A stretch of DNA of 7,184 nucleotides from an uncultured Acetobacteraceae bacterium (GTDB taxonomy: Bacteria; Pseudomonadota; Alphaproteobacteria; Acetobacterales; Acetobacteraceae). This document shows, piece by piece, positions 1-5,846 of the stretch (positions are counted from its first letter, which is position 1; each line of letters opens with the position of its first letter). The notes beneath the pieces are model-generated. The model saw only the letters and a program-made list of their open reading frames with translations. It was not told the origin of the DNA and searched no databases. Location of the stretch: assembly GCA_903839965.1 (NCBI GenBank), contig CAIMEK010000310.1:1-7184 (forward strand), in the 5' to 3' direction. The translations under genes and the position numbers were made by a program.

Positions 1-350
1 CTGGCAACCCGGTCGCCCTCCTCGAATGCCACCTCCACCACCCGCAGACCGCCTATCTCGAAGCCGACCACCAACTCCTGCCAGGCCACCACCGAACCGT
101 CGCCGATGACGGGACGCGCCAGCAGCAACTCCGTCGCCGGCGTCAGGACCACGGTCAGTGCGGGCGGCGCCAGCCGTGGGGCCGCGGGGGTGGGCGTGGG
201 GGACGAGACTGCGCGGAACCCCAGAATGGCGCCCGCCACGGCGATGGCAGCGACACCGGCCAGCGCGGCGATCCTCAGGCCGCGGCGCGACGCGCGGGAC
301 ATCCCGGGCGGTGCCAACGCGACGTGCTGCGGCAGGTTGTGGTCAGGCAT
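1..350 (-). CDS. RND efflux periplasmic adaptor (membrane-fusion) protein, N-terminal part
   Basis: This is the first 116 codons of a protein that continues beyond the left edge. It starts with ATG at 350, with GAGG about 5 nt upstream. I translated it by hand. Residues 1-22 are a basic cytoplasmic leader ending in RASRRG. Residues 24-44 form a hydrophobic signal/anchor helix (LRIAALAGVAAIAVAGAILG). A Pro/Ala/Thr-rich linker follows, and then a beta-rich stretch with VVAWQELVVGFEIGGLRV and VAFEEGDRVA. That last part matches the start of the lipoyl-like half motif of HlyD/AcrA adaptors, in which a 'G.(V).V..EGD.V' pattern is typical. Such proteins bridge an inner-membrane RND pump to an outer-membrane channel. 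The pump gene would be expected further left, outside the window. The divergent tetR and shared operators support an efflux operon. An alternative start at Met17 (302) is possible. The substrate cannot be told from this fragment. Confidence 0.82.
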   Translation of the reverse strand, partial: MPDHNLPQHVALAPPGMSRASRRGLRIAALAGVAAIAVAGAILGFRAVSSPTPTPAAPRLAPPALTVVLTPATELLLARPVIGDGSVVAWQELVVGFEIGGLRVVEVAFEEGDRVA

Positions 351-379
351 GACGACCTCGGGGCGGACGGATTTGCTTA

Positions 380-395
380 TTGACCTGGCGGTCAA
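380..395. promoter_or_regulatory. Predicted TetR operator O1 (TTGACC-N4-GGTCAA)
   Basis: This is a 16-bp inverted repeat with perfect 6-bp arms, TTGACC and GGTCAA, around TGGC. It is the same arm pair and spacing as the second site at 419-434, with centres 39 bp apart. It lies just downstream of the predicted leftward promoter, over its transcription start and early leader. A repressor bound here would block transcription of the adaptor gene. Its left arm also resembles a -35 element for the rightward tetR transcript, with TCGAAT at 402-407 as a weak -10 candidate. Binding by the adjacent TetR protein is inferred from position and symmetry. Confidence 0.7.
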
Positions 396-404
396 CACAG
401 GTCG

Positions 405-434
405 AATATATGATGCTGTTGACCATATGGTCAA
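405..434 (-). promoter_or_regulatory. Predicted promoter of the efflux adaptor operon
   Basis: Read on the minus strand, TTGACC (434-429) is a 5/6 match to the sigma-70 -35 box. It is followed after an 18-bp spacer by TATATT (410-405), a 5/6 match to TATAAT. Transcription would start near 398 and leave a leader of about 48 nt before the ATG at 350. The -35 box is one arm of operator O2, and operator O1 covers the start region. This is a compact arrangement suited to steric repression. The promoter is predicted by eye only. Confidence 0.55.
419..434. promoter_or_regulatory. Predicted TetR operator O2 (perfect palindrome)
   Basis: The 16-mer TTGACCATATGGTCAA is a perfect palindrome. It shares both arms and the N4 spacer with O1 at 380-395. 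It ends 19 bp before the tetR ATG and overlaps the -35 of the predicted leftward promoter, so occupancy could repress both the efflux operon and tetR itself. The target half-site would be TTGACC. I do not recognise this operator from a characterised regulator. Confidence 0.75.
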
Positions 435-453
435 TGACAAACGAAGGTGACGG

Positions 454-1158
454 ATGACAGGGATGCCCGCGACCGACGACGCGGCGGCCGGACAGATGCA
501 GGAGCAGCGGGGCGCCGACCCGGAGACGCGCCGGCGTCTGGCCCCGGCGGAGCGCACGCCACAGATCCTGGAAGCGGCGCTGGAGGAGTTCGCCGAGCGC
601 GGGTATGCGGGCGCCCGGATGGCCGCGGTGGCGGCGCGCGCCGGGATCGCCAAAGGTCTGATCTATCATTATTTCCCATCGAAGGCCGCGTTGCTCCAGG
701 CGACCGTGCGCGCCTGCACCCAACCCGCCTTCGAAGAGCTCGAACAGGCGGAACGGCGCGTTGCCGGGATGAGCGGATCGGCGCGCGACCTGCTCGCGGC
801 GCTGATCGAGGTCGCCTACGCCAGGGTGCGCAAGGAGGGGCGGGAGCGGCACCTGCTCAGGCTCATCGTGACGGAGGCCGAACACTTCCCCGAGTTGGCC
901 CGTTTCTACCGGGAGGAGGTGCTCTCGCGAGCGACCGCCGTTGTGCGCGCCGTGTTGCGCGCCGGGGTGGCATCGGGCGAGTTTGCGCCGGAAGCCGTCG
1001 AAACCCCGGGGCTGGCCGAGGTGATCATGGCCCCGGCCATGATGGCCTCGGTCTGGCGGATGATCCTGGGTGAGGCAGACGCGCCGGCACTGGAGCGGAT
1101 GCAGGCTGCGCATCTGGATCTGCTGCTCAAGGGGCTGGCGGCCAGCTGCAAGCCCTGA
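454..1158 (+). CDS. TetR/AcrR-family transcriptional repressor, probably of the divergent efflux operon
   Basis: The product is 234 residues, a little longer than the common 190-220 for TetR proteins because of an N-terminal extension of about 30 residues. Residues 35-82 form the TetR DNA-binding domain: RTPQILEAALEEFAERGYAGARMAAVAARAGIAKGLIYHYFPSKAALL. The helix-turn-helix is around AVAARAGIAKGLIYHYF (residues 58-74), which contains the family-typical 'K..IY.YF..K..L' signature. The rest is alpha-helical and would form the ligand-binding and dimerisation domain; it includes a FYREEVLSR segment common in AcrR-like members. The ATG at 454 is preceded by GAAGG at 443-447, which supports this start. 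The gene is divergent from the efflux adaptor gene and its upstream region carries two identical-arm palindromes, so local repression with autoregulation is the simplest reading. The inducing ligand is unknown. Confidence 0.93.
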   Translation: MTGMPATDDAAAGQMQEQRGADPETRRRLAPAERTPQILEAALEEFAERGYAGARMAAVAARAGIAKGLIYHYFPSKAALLQATVRACTQPAFEELEQAERRVAGMSGSARDLLAALIEVAYARVRKEGRERHLLRLIVTEAEHFPELARFYREEVLSRATAVVRAVLRAGVASGEFAPEAVETPGLAEVIMAPAMMASVWRMILGEADAPALERMQAAHLDLLLKGLAASCKP

Positions 1159-1180
1159 CGTTCCCTGCCCGGTGCATAGG

Positions 1181-1280
1181 CCAGAACGAGCCGCCGTCGA
1201 CGATCCGGTTGTGCGCCGTGCATCCGCGAGTCGCCGGCCGCCAGCCACAGCACCATGCCGGCGATATCCGGCGCACGCAG
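1181..1280 (-). pseudogene. Frameshifted 3' remnant of a short-chain dehydrogenase/reductase
   Basis: Two minus-strand frames together give the C-terminal end of an SDR-family NAD(P)-dependent oxidoreductase. The first frame reads LRAPDIAGMVLWLAAGDSRM (1280-1221). The next reads CTAHNRIVDGGSFW (1222-1181). These match the SDR pattern 'PEDIA..V.FLAS..S..(I/V)TG..I.VDGG' near the end of the domain. A net shift of frame at about 1217-1223 separates them, for example loss of two bases compared with an expected ATG-TGC-ACG. No Rossmann glycine motif or YxxxK active site is present, because the flavoprotein gene ends directly upstream at 1303. The second frame has no stop of its own until 1127-1129, inside the antisense of tetR. 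It is therefore a dead fragment between two convergent genes. Confidence 0.62.
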
Positions 1281-1302
1281 CTTTCTCGGGCCTCCGCCGG
1301 AT

Positions 1303-2475
1303 CTACGCTTCCATGCCCGCGCACCATCCGCTGGACCATGCCCATTGAAAGTTGTAGCCGCCCAGCCAGCCTGTCACGTCAACGGCCTCGCCGACGATGA
1401 ACAGTCCGGGAACCTGCCTGGCCTGCAGGCTGCGCGACGAGAGGCAGTTCGTGTCAACCCCGCCGACCGTCACCTCCGCCTTGGCATATCCCTCGGTGCC
1501 CTCCGGCCGCAGTTCCCATGCCTTCAGCCGGCCTTCCAGCACGTGCAGGGCACGATCGGGGATGTCCGCCAACCTGCCAGCTCCCGGCATCCATCGATCG
1601 GCCAGTTGCTGAGCCAGCCGCTGGGGCAGCATTTCACCCAATGCAGTGCTCAGGGCCAGCCTGGGCCTTGCCCGCTTGCGTGCGGCCAACGTACCCGCCG
1701 GGCTGCCGGGCAACAGGTCCAGCGTGATGGCCATTCCGGCGCGCCAGAACGATGAGACCTGAAGGATCGCCGGACCGGACAGGCCGCGATGCGTGAACAG
1801 CATCGCCTCCCGGAAAACAGCGCGGCCGCATCGCGCCACCACCTCCACCGACACACCGGACAGACCGCGCATCAACGCCAGCGCCTCGCCGGCGAAGGTC
1901 AGCGGCACCAGGCCGGGCGAGATCTCCGTCAGGGCCAGGCCAAACCGGCGTGCCGCATCGTGCGCAAATCCGGTGGCACCCATCTTCGCAATCGACAGGC
2001 CGCCGGTTGCCAACACCACGGCCGGCGCCGTCACATCTCCCTGTCCCGTGTGCACGGTGAACTCATCCGCCCTCTGCAGCTCTGTCACTTGCTGGCCGAG
2101 GCGAAGTTCCACACCCGCCGCCGTGCACTCGTCCAACAGCATCGCCATGATCGCGCGTGCCGAGCCGTCGCAGAACAGCTGGCCGAGCGTCTTTTCGTGC
2201 CAGGGGATATGGTGGCGATCGACAAGCGCAATGAAGTCATGCTGCGTGTAGCGGGCCAGGGCCGATTTGCAGAAATGCGGATTGGCCGAAAGGAAGCGAT
2301 CAGGCGCGACCTGGAGGTTGGTGAAGTTGCAGCGCCCGCCTCCCGAAATCAGCACCTTCTTGCCGGCCGCCTCGGCATGGTCCAGCAGCAGCACCCGTCG
2401 CCCGCGCCGCCCGGCCGTCATCGCGCACATCAGCCCGGCGGCGCCCGCGCCGATCACGACCACGTCGAACATCAT
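1303..2475 (-). CDS. HI0933/YhiN-family NAD(P)/FAD-dependent oxidoreductase
   Basis: The product is 390 residues, the usual length for this flavoprotein family (also called BaiN-like or TIGR00275-type aminoacetone oxidase-like). Visible motifs are: the N-terminal dinucleotide-binding GAGAAG at residues 9-14 within VVVIGAGAAGL; the family hallmark GKKVLISGGGRCNFTN at 38-53; ATGGLS at 156-161; FTHRGLSGPAIL at 227-238; EVTVGGVDT at 334-342; and the second FAD contact GLFIVGEAVDVTGWLGGYNFQWAWSSG at 357-383. The protein looks intact and cytosolic. Its substrate is not known for most members. The gene follows the unrecognised 150-residue protein after only 4 nt. The sequence around the junction is TGAAGGC-ATG-ATG, so translational coupling is likely, and either of the two adjacent ATGs could serve as start. 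No dedicated promoter is visible. Confidence 0.93.
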   Translation of the reverse strand: MMFDVVVIGAGAAGLMCAMTAGRRGRRVLLLDHAEAAGKKVLISGGGRCNFTNLQVAPDRFLSANPHFCKSALARYTQHDFIALVDRHHIPWHEKTLGQLFCDGSARAIMAMLLDECTAAGVELRLGQQVTELQRADEFTVHTGQGDVTAPAVVLATGGLSIAKMGATGFAHDAARRFGLALTEISPGLVPLTFAGEALALMRGLSGVSVEVVARCGRAVFREAMLFTHRGLSGPAILQVSSFWRAGMAITLDLLPGSPAGTLAARKRARPRLALSTALGEMLPQRLAQQLADRWMPGAGRLADIPDRALHVLEGRLKAWELRPEGTEGYAKAEVTVGGVDTNCLSSRSLQARQVPGLFIVGEAVDVTGWLGGYNFQWAWSSGWCAGMEA

Positions 2476-2479
2476 GCCT

Positions 2480-2932
2480 TCAGGCAGGCCTGGCCTGGCT
2501 GTCCGCGAGGCCCTTGCCCATCATCAGACGCAGAATACCCGGCCGGTCGCTGAATTCCTTCATCGTCCGATACGGGACCTCCGTAACCTCGGCGATATAA
2601 TTCAGCTTTTCGGCGACATTGAGGACGCTGAACTTCCGCGAAGTCCGCCGCCGCTCGAACAACGCCGCCACCGCCTGGATCGTCTGTGGGGCAACGATGG
2701 CCAGGACCTTGCGGTGTTCGGGCGTGATCTCGCCGATGGTCAGGCTACGCGCCGCCATGGTGTAGACGGGCTGACTGCTTTCCTCGGGAGGCGTCGTGGT
2801 CAATTCGTCGGCGCGAAAATCCGCCTCCACGCCGTTGGGCTGCGCGATATAGACCCTGTCGCCGTCGCACTCCAGGACGATGCCGCTGCGCGAAAGGGTC
2901 TTGTGGTAGACGGTCTGGCCGATCGCAAACAT
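2480..2932 (-). CDS. Uncharacterised 150-residue protein with beta-rich N terminus
   Basis: I do not recognise this protein. The frame is open further upstream (to 3127), but that part overlaps the end of the RNase J-like gene. The ATG at 2932 has AAAAGGGTGA 4 nt upstream, so I take it as the start; ATG 2962 has no such site. The product, MFAIGQTVYHKT..., has a short beta-rich N-terminal part (residues 1-44). The pattern 'IG..VYHK...SGIVLE..GDRVYI...NGVEADFRADEL' could be a small SH3/Tudor- or KOW-like barrel. After a Thr/Pro linker at 45-55, the remainder (66-150) looks helical and basic in the middle, with RKVLAIVAPQTIQAVAALFERRRTSRKF. There is no signal peptide or membrane segment. It lies 82 bp after the nuclease stop and 4 nt before the flavoprotein start, so it is probably co-transcribed with both. 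A nucleic-acid-related role is only a guess from the barrel-like pattern and neighbour. Confidence 0.78.
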   Translation of the reverse strand: MFAIGQTVYHKTLSRSGIVLECDGDRVYIAQPNGVEADFRADELTTTPPEESSQPVYTMAARSLTIGEITPEHRKVLAIVAPQTIQAVAALFERRRTSRKFSVLNVAEKLNYIAEVTEVPYRTMKEFSDRPGILRLMMGKGLADSQARPA

Positions 2933-3014
2933 GCGCTCACCCTTTTCGTTCGAGGCGGTCATGCCGGCCAATCGAGCGGCAAGATGACGGTCGTCGAAAT
3001 CCCGCTCGCTGGTG

Positions 3015-4589
3015 TCAGGCCGCGGCCCGCAGGGCCGGGCGTTGCGCCCGGGACGCGGTTTTGCCGGAAATTGCAGAACTGGCCAAGGCTCCTTCGTCAC
3101 GGCGGATGCCGATGACAGGGATTTCAACCCGACCGATGCGCTTGATGCCCGAAGCGGAGACGGCCATCACCTCGCCTTCTGCCCCTACCGGGGCCGCCTC
3201 GGCGCCGCAATCGAGCGTCAGGGCGGCATGGGCCCGAAGATGCATGTCGGTGCCATGAACCGGAATGACGAAGCGTGGGCGCGCGTGCCGATGCATGCTG
3301 GCAAGCTCGGCGCGCCCGGCATGTCCGGAGACGTGCACGGGCAGCCCGGCCGACGCGTCGGCGTGGGTCAGCACTTCCACGCCGCGCGCACGCAGCGGCT
3401 CGAGGGCGCGCTCTACCGCCCCCTCGTTGCCGGGAATGACGCTGGCCGACATGATGACGGTGTCGCCCAGCCCAAGCTCGGGAAGCCGCCAGTCGTTGCC
3501 TCGGGCGAGGCGGAACAGTGCCGCGTTTTCCTCGCCCTGGGTGCCGGTGCACACCAGCGCCATCTCGCGATGGTCGAGACCGCGAAGATGCGAGGGCTCC
3601 GCCAGCACGTCCTGCGCATCGAAAATGCCGAGGCTCTCGGCGGTCGCCGCATGGGCTCGCAGCGAGCGACCGGCCAGAGCGACCTGGCGACCGGATCGGG
3701 CCGCGGCATCGCAGGCGGAACTCATCCGGGCCACGTTCGTGCCGAAGCAGCAGACCACCATGGTACCCGGACGGTTGGCGAACAACCGCCTGAGCGATTC
3801 CCGGACCAGCGCTTCCGAAGTGATCGGCAGGTCGCGTTGCGCGTTGGTGCTGTCGCAGACCATGGCGAGCAGACCGGCGTCGCCGAACGCCCTGATCGTG
3901 TCGATATCGGTCGGCCGGCTGATGAGCGGCTCGGGATCGAGCTTGAAGTCGCCGGTATGCAGCACCGTGCCGGCCGGGGTGGAAATGGCGAGGGCGACGG
4001 CCTCCGGAACCGAGTGCGTCAGCCGGATGGAACGCACGGCCATGGTGCCGATGCGGAATGCGCCGCCGACCGGGAACGTCCGGATCTCGGCCTCGTCAAG
4101 CGTGCCGACCTCATCGAGACGGCGCGAGATTGCCGCCGCGGCGAACGGCGTCGCCCAGATCGGGCAGGTGATGTGGCGGGGGAAGACGTGCTGAATAGCC
4201 CCGATATGGTCCTCGTGGGCGTGCGTTACGATCAAGGCGTCAATGCGGCCGACGACGCGCCGCAGGGTTTCGGGGTCGGGAATGAAGGCATCCACGCCGG
4301 TGGTGTCGCTGTCGGGGAAGGCGATGCCTGCATCGACCAGGATCCAGCGGCCATCATGGCCATAGACCGTCCAGTTCATGCCGATGCGACCGAGGCCGCC
4401 AACGGGCACGACGACGATCTCGGACGCCCGCGGAAGCGGGAGCCGATGCAAGTGTCGCAGTGGGGGGTGGAGGAGCGGGGAATACCCCGAGGAGTGATCC
4501 GGCGAGCCTTCCTGGGCTTTGCCGGTCGCGCCCACCAACTGGGCGCGCGATTTCATTAAGTCCATCTGCGGCGTGACATAGGCGGCCAA
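3015..4589 (-). CDS. Short RNase J-like beta-CASP metallo-beta-lactamase nuclease
   Basis: Metallo-beta-lactamase/beta-CASP RNA hydrolase of the ribonuclease J family, which acts in mRNA decay and 5' end processing. Numbering is from the most upstream start, TTG 4589. The zinc-site motifs are complete: LVDAG with Asp86; THAHEDH with His123, His125, Asp127 and His128; LTHSVPEA with His192; HTGDFKLD with Asp214; VHVSGHAGRAEL with His419 and His423; and PVHG with His445. Other RNase J marks are VGGLGRIGMN (62-72), CDSTNA (245-250), CTGTQGE (347-353) and IPGNE (385-389). The family normally begins about ten residues before VGGLG. The first 50 residues therefore look non-native, and the true start is uncertain: TTG 4589, ATG 4565, ATG 4556 or a later non-ATG codon, none with a strong ribosome site. 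After PVHG the protein has only about 78 low-complexity residues. The roughly 100-residue C-terminal domain of proteobacterial RNase J is missing, so it is probably a shortened paralogue. Confidence 0.87.
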   Translation of the reverse strand: MAAYVTPQMDLMKSRAQLVGATGKAQEGSPDHSSGYSPLLHPPLRHLHRLPLPRASEIVVVPVGGLGRIGMNWTVYGHDGRWILVDAGIAFPDSDTTGVDAFIPDPETLRRVVGRIDALIVTHAHEDHIGAIQHVFPRHITCPIWATPFAAAAISRRLDEVGTLDEAEIRTFPVGGAFRIGTMAVRSIRLTHSVPEAVALAISTPAGTVLHTGDFKLDPEPLISRPTDIDTIRAFGDAGLLAMVCDSTNAQRDLPITSEALVRESLRRLFANRPGTMVVCCFGTNVARMSSACDAAARSGRQVALAGRSLRAHAATAESLGIFDAQDVLAEPSHLRGLDHREMALVCTGTQGEENAALFRLARGNDWRLPELGLGDTVIMSASVIPGNEGAVERALEPLRARGVEVLTHADASAGLPVHVSGHAGRAELASMHRHARPRFVIPVHGTDMHLRAHAALTLDCGAEAAPVGAEGEVMAVSASGIKRIGRVEIPVIGIRRDEGALASSAISGKTASRAQRPALRAAA

Positions 4590-4731
4590 CAGATGGCTAT
4601 CAAGCTAATATTTCCGTGGCATCCGTGCCATGTCCCCCGCGCGCGCCTGCAACGGGCTGAGGCAAACGGTTGCGACGTGCGGGAATCAACGGGTCGCGCA
4701 CCCCAACGATCAGGCGCGGCAAGTCATCTCG
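4590..4731. other. Spacer between yjbQ and the RNase J-like gene, nothing convincing
   Basis: This is 142 bp with no supported gene. A small inverted repeat (TGGCA-TCCG-TGCCA, 4617-4630) lies here. It has only a 5-bp stem and no T-run, so I do not call it a terminator. An A/T-rich patch (AATATTAGC on the minus strand, near 4605-4613) could be part of a -10 region for the nuclease gene, but no matching -35 box sits at the right distance. The nuclease could be read through from yjbQ or have its own weak promoter here. Confidence 0.4.
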
Positions 4732-5175
4732 TCACCGCGGCGAAGGGGCATCCCGGCCGCAAGCGATCAGGTGCAGCACGAGCTCGCGCCGATGCGGCAC
4801 GTTGCGGTGCTCCCACAGGTAGATGCCTTGCCAGGTGCCCAGCACAGGCTGTCCCCGCTCCACCGGAATGGAAAGCTGGCTCTGCGTAAGCGCGGCGCGA
4901 ATATGGGCCGGCATGTCGTCCGGCCCCTCTTCCTGGTGCAGGTAGCGACCGGGTGCTTCGGGGGCGAGCCGAGAGAAGAATGTCTCCAGGTCGGCGCGGA
5001 CATCCGGGTCGGCGTTCTCTTGAACCAGCAGCGAGGCCGACGTGTGGCGGCACCACAAGGTCAGCAGGCCGGTCGCGTGGCAATGCGCGGCGACGAAGCG
5101 GCGCACGACGTCTGTGATCTCGACCAGGCCTCGCCCGATTGTGTCGATGGCCACGGTCTCTATCGCCTGCAGCAT
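4732..5175 (-). CDS. yjbQ: YjbQ family protein (UPF0047; secondary thiamine-phosphate synthase)
   Basis: The product is 147 residues, close to the roughly 135-140 typical of the family. The diagnostic segments are all present. WCRHTSASLLVQENADPDVRADLE (41-64) carries the conserved C-x-H-T-S cluster. YLHQEEGPDDMPAHIRAAL (78-96) carries His80 and His91. SIPVERGQPVLGTWQGIYLWEHR (102-124) matches the UPF0047 signature ending in GTWQ. E. coli YjbQ has weak thiamine-phosphate synthase activity in vitro and in overexpression tests; the true physiological role of the family is unsettled. The ATG at 5175 is preceded by GAGGGAG at 5184-5190, 8 nt away, which supports the start. The protein is small and cytosolic with no signal peptide. 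It is divergent from the truncated secreted-protein start at 5283 and upstream of the RNase J-like gene by 142 bp. Confidence 0.93.
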   Translation of the reverse strand: MLQAIETVAIDTIGRGLVEITDVVRRFVAAHCHATGLLTLWCRHTSASLLVQENADPDVRADLETFFSRLAPEAPGRYLHQEEGPDDMPAHIRAALTQSQLSIPVERGQPVLGTWQGIYLWEHRNVPHRRELVLHLIACGRDAPSPR

Positions 5176-5282
5176 GGCGTGGGCTCCCTCGACAGGTTCA
5201 CGTTGGCAGTTCCGCCTCCATGGCGGATGAACGCGCCAGCGCGTGGCTGCACCAGTCCGCCGCGGGCCGGAGGCACGTTCGG

Positions 5283-5420
5283 GTGAAGCTGTTCCGCCTT
5301 GTGTTCATTCTGCTGTGCGGTCTGTCCGGGCCACCGGCGGTGGCCGCCGCGGCGGTCCTGGTGGTGACGGCAGGCGGTACGACGCGCCAGTTCACCAGCG
5401 ACGAATTGCCTTCTCCCGAT
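5283..5420 (+). pseudogene. Truncated 5' end of a secreted protein gene
   Basis: A GTG start at 5283 has a strong ribosome site, GGAGG at 5269-5273, 9 nt upstream. The product begins with a clear signal peptide: VKLFR basic leader, hydrophobic core LVFILLCGLSG, and an Ala-rich cleavage region PPAVAAAA (ending about residue 24). The mature part starts VLVVTAGGTTRQFTSDEL. This resembles the first strands of small secreted proteins related to the molybdopterin-oxidoreductase-type fold, which often begin 'LTV.G.GG..R.FT..EL'; that family assignment is tentative. After about residue 42-45 the sequence loses recognisable character. From 5435 on it is the antisense of the zinc-ribbon gene, although the frame stays open to 5663. 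I read this as a gene start cut off by a deletion or rearrangement. A genuine short secreted peptide of up to 126 residues is the alternative. Confidence 0.5.
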
Positions 5421-5434
5421 CGCGGCGCCGTCCC

Positions 5435-5689
5435 TTACGCTCCGGTGGCCCGGTTAAGACAGCCGCCGCAGCCAGCGCCGTACATGGAGGGGTCCATTTC
5501 ACAACTCCCCATGCCGCACCGAAGCCGCGGGTCGGGTGAGGCTCTGCCGCCTTGCACGGCTGGCGCGGAGAGTACGCGCGGCGCCTCGCTGCCGCAGGTC
5601 GGGCAAGGCTGTGGCAGCGCATACTCCACAAGCGGCCTGTTCAAGGCGAACGAGCCGCACTGAGAACAATCATAGGTATAGGTCGGCAC
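5435..5689 (-). CDS. FmdB-like zinc-ribbon protein with extra C-terminal cysteines
   Basis: The 84-residue product begins (V/M)PTYTYDCSQCGSF, the characteristic opening of FmdB-type regulatory zinc-ribbon proteins (usual form 'MP.Y.Y.C..CG'). Cys8/Cys11 and Cys29/Cys32 (CPTCG) form the expected four-cysteine zinc site, followed by APRVLSAPAV as in the family. The start is GTG 5689 with GGAGG at 5697-5701, 7 nt upstream; the open frame extends further upstream but without support. Family members are often encoded beside amidase, formamidase or acetamidase genes and are thought to regulate or assist metal-dependent enzymes; no such gene is in view. Unusually, residues 58-77 carry four more cysteines (Cys58, Cys63, Cys74, Cys77 in RCGMGSCEMDPSMYGAGCGGC), which could be a second metal site. 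The gene converges on the truncated secreted-protein gene. Confidence 0.82.
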   Translation of the reverse strand: MPTYTYDCSQCGSFALNRPLVEYALPQPCPTCGSEAPRVLSAPAVQGGRASPDPRLRCGMGSCEMDPSMYGAGCGGCLNRATGA

Positions 5690-5846
5690 GCCTGATCCTC
5701 CACCGGGCTCGCAGGAACGCTTTACCACAGATTTGTGATCGCTCCAGGGGGCGAAAAAAGCCCTGACGTCCGATCTCGACATGAGTGGGGCGAAGCGCTC
5801 ATCCCCTTGGGTTGAGGCCAGAGCTACCGCCACGGATTGTCGCCCG
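5690..5846. other. Spacer upstream of the zinc-ribbon gene
   Basis: This 157-bp stretch holds the GGAGG ribosome site of the zinc-ribbon gene (5697-5701). I see no further supported gene and no clear promoter. CAGGG (5745-5749) and CCCTG (5761-5765) flank an A-rich loop, but the stem is only 5 bp and no T-run follows on either strand. Confidence 0.4.

Noticed and set aside
342..353. GTCA-GGCA-TGAC repeat over the adaptor start codon as a third operator
   Set aside because: The arms are 4 bp and in the opposite order to TTGACC...GGTCAA, so it does not match the two good sites.
343..1248. Minus-strand open frame of 301 codons opposite tetR
   Set aside because: It covers the palindromic spacer and the antisense of a clear TetR protein, and has no family-like sequence.
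1789..2553. Plus-strand open frame of 254 codons opposite the flavoprotein gene
   Set aside because: The composition is low-complexity (many Gln, Arg, His) with no recognisable motif, while the opposite strand encodes a complete FAD-binding protein.
2933..3127. Upstream extension of the 150-residue protein (start at 3127 or 2962)
   Set aside because: The extension from 3127 overlaps the 3' end of the RNase J-like gene and neither start has a ribosome site, whereas the ATG at 2932 has AAAAGGGTGA just upstream.
3012..4559. Very long open frame on the plus strand (515 codons) opposite the RNase J-like gene
   Set aside because: Its translation is rich in Arg, Gly, His and Asp with no domain pattern. 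It is the antisense shadow of a gene with intact catalytic motifs, which is common in GC-rich DNA.
4617..4630. TGGCA-TCCG-TGCCA hairpin before the RNase J-like gene
   Set aside because: The arms are only 5 bp with no T-run and no relation to a promoter; this is expected by chance in a window of this size.
5745..5765. CAGGG/CCCTG repeat around an A-rich loop as a possible terminator
   Set aside because: The stem is only 5 bp, and the T-run falls inside the loop and not after the stem on the minus strand.
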